Origin: Beta vulgaris subsp. vulgaris
Lineage: Eukaryota; Streptophyta; Magnoliopsida; Caryophyllales; Amaranthaceae
DNA: 64,000 nt
Direction: 5' to 3'
Assembly: GCF_026745355.1 (NCBI RefSeq)
Contig: NC_079210.1
Span: forward strand, 25,611,029 to 25,675,028
The position numbers and the translations under genes were made by a program. Each line of letters opens with the position of its first letter. Position 1 is the first letter of the stretch. This document shows, in pieces, positions 61,110 to 64,000 of the stretch. The notes under the pieces were generated by a model. That model searched no databases. It was not told the origin of the DNA and saw only the letters and a program-made list of their open reading frames with translations.

Positions 61110-62515
61110 TTCCGTTGGACCGCGCAGACTAGTACCGCGGTATATTTCATCATTGGATCATGGGGAGACACGATTATGTGTATATACTTTCCTATCACCT
61201 AGCCTACTTACTCACCCGTTAGTTCATAGTCTAATCACCTTTAGGTTTAGCCTCTTACTCTAAATGTAAGTTCAAATACTAGACTTCCCCATCAACTAGC
61301 CTGCTTGCTCTCTCGGAAGTTCAAAGTCTTGCATTCCCTAAAGTCCACATAGGCAATCTTCTGTAAGCTTAGCCTACTTACTCTCCCGTAAGTTCACCTG
61401 TTCTTTGAAATCCAACTAAATAAAGTGAAGCAAATATGGTGCGTGGTAAGTAAAGGGGGAAGATTAGAACATTGGGGTGGGTTTCTCTTACTTCTTTTGA
61501 TGTAACTTACTCTAGTGTTCCCTAAAGTTATATAGGGAATCTTCTTTGAGTCTAGTATGCTTATCCCACTTGCAAGTTCAATGTTTTTTTTAGTATTCCG
61601 TAAAGTCCTATCATTGAGTCCAGTCATCTAGTCCATGTCTGCTTCTGCATATAGTTAGGCCTAATGTCAGCATCATGGTCAAGCCCATGCTAGTCCAAAA
61701 CCATATCCATGTCTAATCTTCCATTTCAAAATCATTTCCCATTTCCATTCTCTCATTTTCATTTCCCATTCCCATTTCTCATTTCCATTTTCTATTTTGA
61801 AAATCATTTCTTAAAACTTACAAGTAATATCTACTCGATTATGTTCGTGACTAGTCTAGAGATTGCAACTTAGGAGGGCCTAATAGATGAACAAAAAGTT
61901 GAGCCCACTCTTAAGCTCATCAAGCGCATTATCACCACCCCAACTTCATCTAAAGTTGTGAGATTACTTCTAACAGCTTTCACAATAGAGGTGTGATCAC
62001 TTTCATAAGGTCTGATCTGAACCCTACACCAAACAGATAATCCAAAAGGTGCAACCTATATTTCTGCTGCAAATATTATCAATGCACTGGAAAACATAGT
62101 CGATGATGATAGACTTCTAATGCTTGCTACAACGAGAATCAACATCACCAGCAAACCTTTTTGCAGTTTGTGAACAATTCAAAGGCTTAGTCTTTTATTT
62201 CTAGTTTCCTAGGATGAATCGAATAGTCCTTACCCTAAGTCATTTATCTCCTTTCCCATCGAGCATGTCACTATAGGAATTCATCTATTATAGTCTTTCC
62301 ATTTTTATTTTATTTTATTTTTCTTTTTATTTTCATTGGTCTTTCACCATCATTTGCTTCAAGTTCGGTTATGAAACTTGAATCAAATTGTCTCTAATGA
62401 CCTTGATTATTAAAAAAATGATATAAAAAAATTAAAAAAAATGATAAATGGACATACTTTGCATTAGGAGTTCTTTCCCTCTTCCCTCCATCACCTTCCA
62501 AAAGTCATCATCCTT
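61110..62515. other. LTR-retrotransposon-derived non-coding region
   Basis: Contains repeated phrases such as CTAGCCTACTTACTCTCCCGTAAGTTCA (shorter forms at 61200, 61300 and 61375) and CATTTCCCATTTCCAT (61735-61800). No coding similarity is recognised. Confidence 0.45.
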
Positions 62516-62521
62516 GTAAAA

Positions 62522-63105
62522 CCATTATGTCGATGACCCTTAGCCAAATAGCGAGCTTTTCAAATAAAAGCTCCATAAATCGCCTACAAAGCCTTCCAAT
62601 ACCTTAAATCATAAAAAAAAAAACTTATGTGCAAGCCTCGGTATATAAAAAAGTCAATGCCAGGAAACAATAAAGAAAAACGTGAAAGAAATACAAAGTG
62701 CAAAAAGAAAAAAAAAAAGCACAAAGCAAAACAAAAAAGCCAAAGGCAAAAAGAAAAGTCAAGCTAGAGAGCTTGCACATAAGTTCTACCCTCACTCCAA
62801 AATCCTTCTAACCATTATCTTGATGATCCTTAGCCACATAGCTTTTCAAATAAAAGCTCCACAAATCGCCTACATAGCCTTCCAATACCTTAAACCACAA
62901 AAAAAAAATATGTGCAAGCCTCGGTATATAAAAAAGTCAATGCCGGGCAATAATAAAGAAAAAAGTGACAGAAATATAAAGTGCAAAAAAAAAGCAAAAG
63001 AAAAAAAAAAGCACAAAGCAAATGCAAAAGCAAAACAAAAAAGCCAAAGGCAAAAACAAAAGTCAAGTTAGAGGGCTTGCACATAAGTTCTACCCTCACT
63101 CCACA
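62522..63105. repeat. Two tandem ~289-bp units
   Basis: The units start CCATTATGTCGATGA (62522) and CCATTATCTTGATGA (62811). Each includes GTGCAAGCCTCGGTATATAA, an A-rich AAAGCACAAAGCAAA tract and GCTTGCACATAAGTTCTACC. Large non-coding tandem repeats like these are common near the 3' LTR of Tat/Ogre-type elements, which would fit a minus-strand element here. Confidence 0.85.
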
Positions 63106-63796
63106 ATCCTTCAATCCATCAAAACCTTAACCCAGAAAATCCAAGTCCATGATCCTACCTTACCCCAACCAATTGAGTCTTCATCAAAACATCAAACCTT
63201 AAACCTTTCAACCTTTTATCAACCCTAACTCCTTCTCTAAAATATGTCCAAGCCTGATATGTTAAAAACCCGAAAGGCGGCCTAGACAAAAGTTAAGGCA
63301 CAAAAAAAGAAATCAGATTAAAAACTACGAATGGCCTAGTTCCACAAGGATACGTCGGAATCCTAATCTCGATATCCGATCACTAATAAAATAAAGTCAT
63401 TTTCTAGAGCTCGGAAGGATACTCTTTCTAGATCCCAAATAAGAAAAGGGGGTAAATAGAAAATAACGATAAAAAAGTAAGAATCTCCCGTCACCGGTGA
63501 GAATTCCGGTCACCTACCTCATTTATGGTAAGGAGTGCACCACATGTTTGTACTTTGGGGTGTTCTAGCTATAAGTCTAGCACAAATTATTATAATAGAC
63601 GGTCTAATTTTAATATGAAATTAGACAATGCAAACCTACGTTCTTCTAAGAAGCCCATTCAATTTCTCTCTAACCTAACACTATTTTTAGGTATCTTGCA
63701 CCATCCTAGTCGTCCATTCTCTTCTCCTTCTTTTATTTCCCTTCTAAATTTTGAATTAGAACAAACAATTTTTAAAATAGTCCGTCAGTCTTACAA

Positions 63797-63935
63797 AATG
63801 GATTAAGCTAGTCACTAAATGGATTAAACCAGTCACTAAATGAATTAAAGAATGTTATTAATGAATAGATTAAACTGGTCACTAAATAGATTAAAATGGT
63901 CACTAAATAGATTAAAGTAGTCACTATATTAAGAA
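63797..63935. repeat. Short tandem repeats, GATTAAA-GTCACTAAAT
   Basis: Six or so units of about 20-25 bp, each close to GGATTAAACCAGTCACTAAAT. The last 65 bases of the window show nothing else I can name. Confidence 0.8.
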
Positions 63936-64000
63936 ATATGATCTATTCTCTTCTTAATATTGGGCTTGGGCCGCGCCTACTTTTAAATTAAAAGTAGACG

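Overview
This is nuclear DNA from a flowering plant, very probably a eudicot. It is AT-rich, its genes are split by GT-AG introns, and almost every plant transposon class is present. The species cannot be named from the sequence.

The host genes are two aminotransferases of the plant tyrosine/nicotianamine aminotransferase (TAT) family, placed head to head with about 8 kb between their start codons. TAT copy 2 (+ strand, 36367-46576) is complete, with seven exons and 426 codons. TAT copy 1 (- strand, from 28312 leftward past position 1) looks fragmented. However, six coding exons can be placed by hand, each with correct splice sites, phase and an open frame: 28312-28038, 20485-20146, 19845-19627, 9697-9638, 560-405 and 324-231. 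The seventh exon must lie left of the window. Exons 2 to 6 have identical lengths in both copies (340, 219, 60, 156 and 94 nt). The copies are about 60% identical over exon 2, so the duplication is old and gene structure has been kept. Copy 1 has been stretched beyond 28 kb by retrotransposons in introns 1, 3 and 4. Copy 2 has a 7.4-kb first intron filled with small elements.

Layout. 1-565: TAT1 exons 6 and 5. 565-9637: TAT1 intron 4, with a young Ty1/copia element (3551-9567, TSD CCCCC). 9698-19626: intron 3, with a decayed, nested Ty3/gypsy chromovirus complex. 20486-28037: intron 1, with a LINE tail, a minus-strand gypsy-like LTR/PBS piece and a hAT-like element. 28313-36366: space between the genes, with a gypsy LTR fragment, a decayed CACTA element (TNP2 type), a second hAT-like element and a hAT-type MITE close to the TAT2 promoter. 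36367-46576: TAT2; intron 1 holds a MULE-type MITE, Helitron-like repeats and a young non-autonomous copia element (41194-43662, identical LTRs, TSD AAATC). 46577-64000: no host gene seen; a tRNA-derived SINE, a complete mariner-like element (47051-50668), another MULE-type MITE, a CACTA element with a Transposase_24-type gene, and a minus-strand LTR-retrotransposon region with satellite-like tandem repeats.

The most notable observations are: (1) a perfect 16-bp complementarity in the copia element between the primer-binding position and its own U5, in the orientation and spacing expected of a primer, with no tRNA-iMet site; (2) the intact but retrotransposon-stretched TAT1; (3) a mariner-like element carrying an extra unrecognised antisense ORF with its own TATA box plus a 122-bp repeat array; (4) two hAT-like elements with tRNA-like A and B boxes inside; (5) single-base homopolymer frameshifts and indel-only LTR divergence restricted to the transposons, which may be an assembly artefact.
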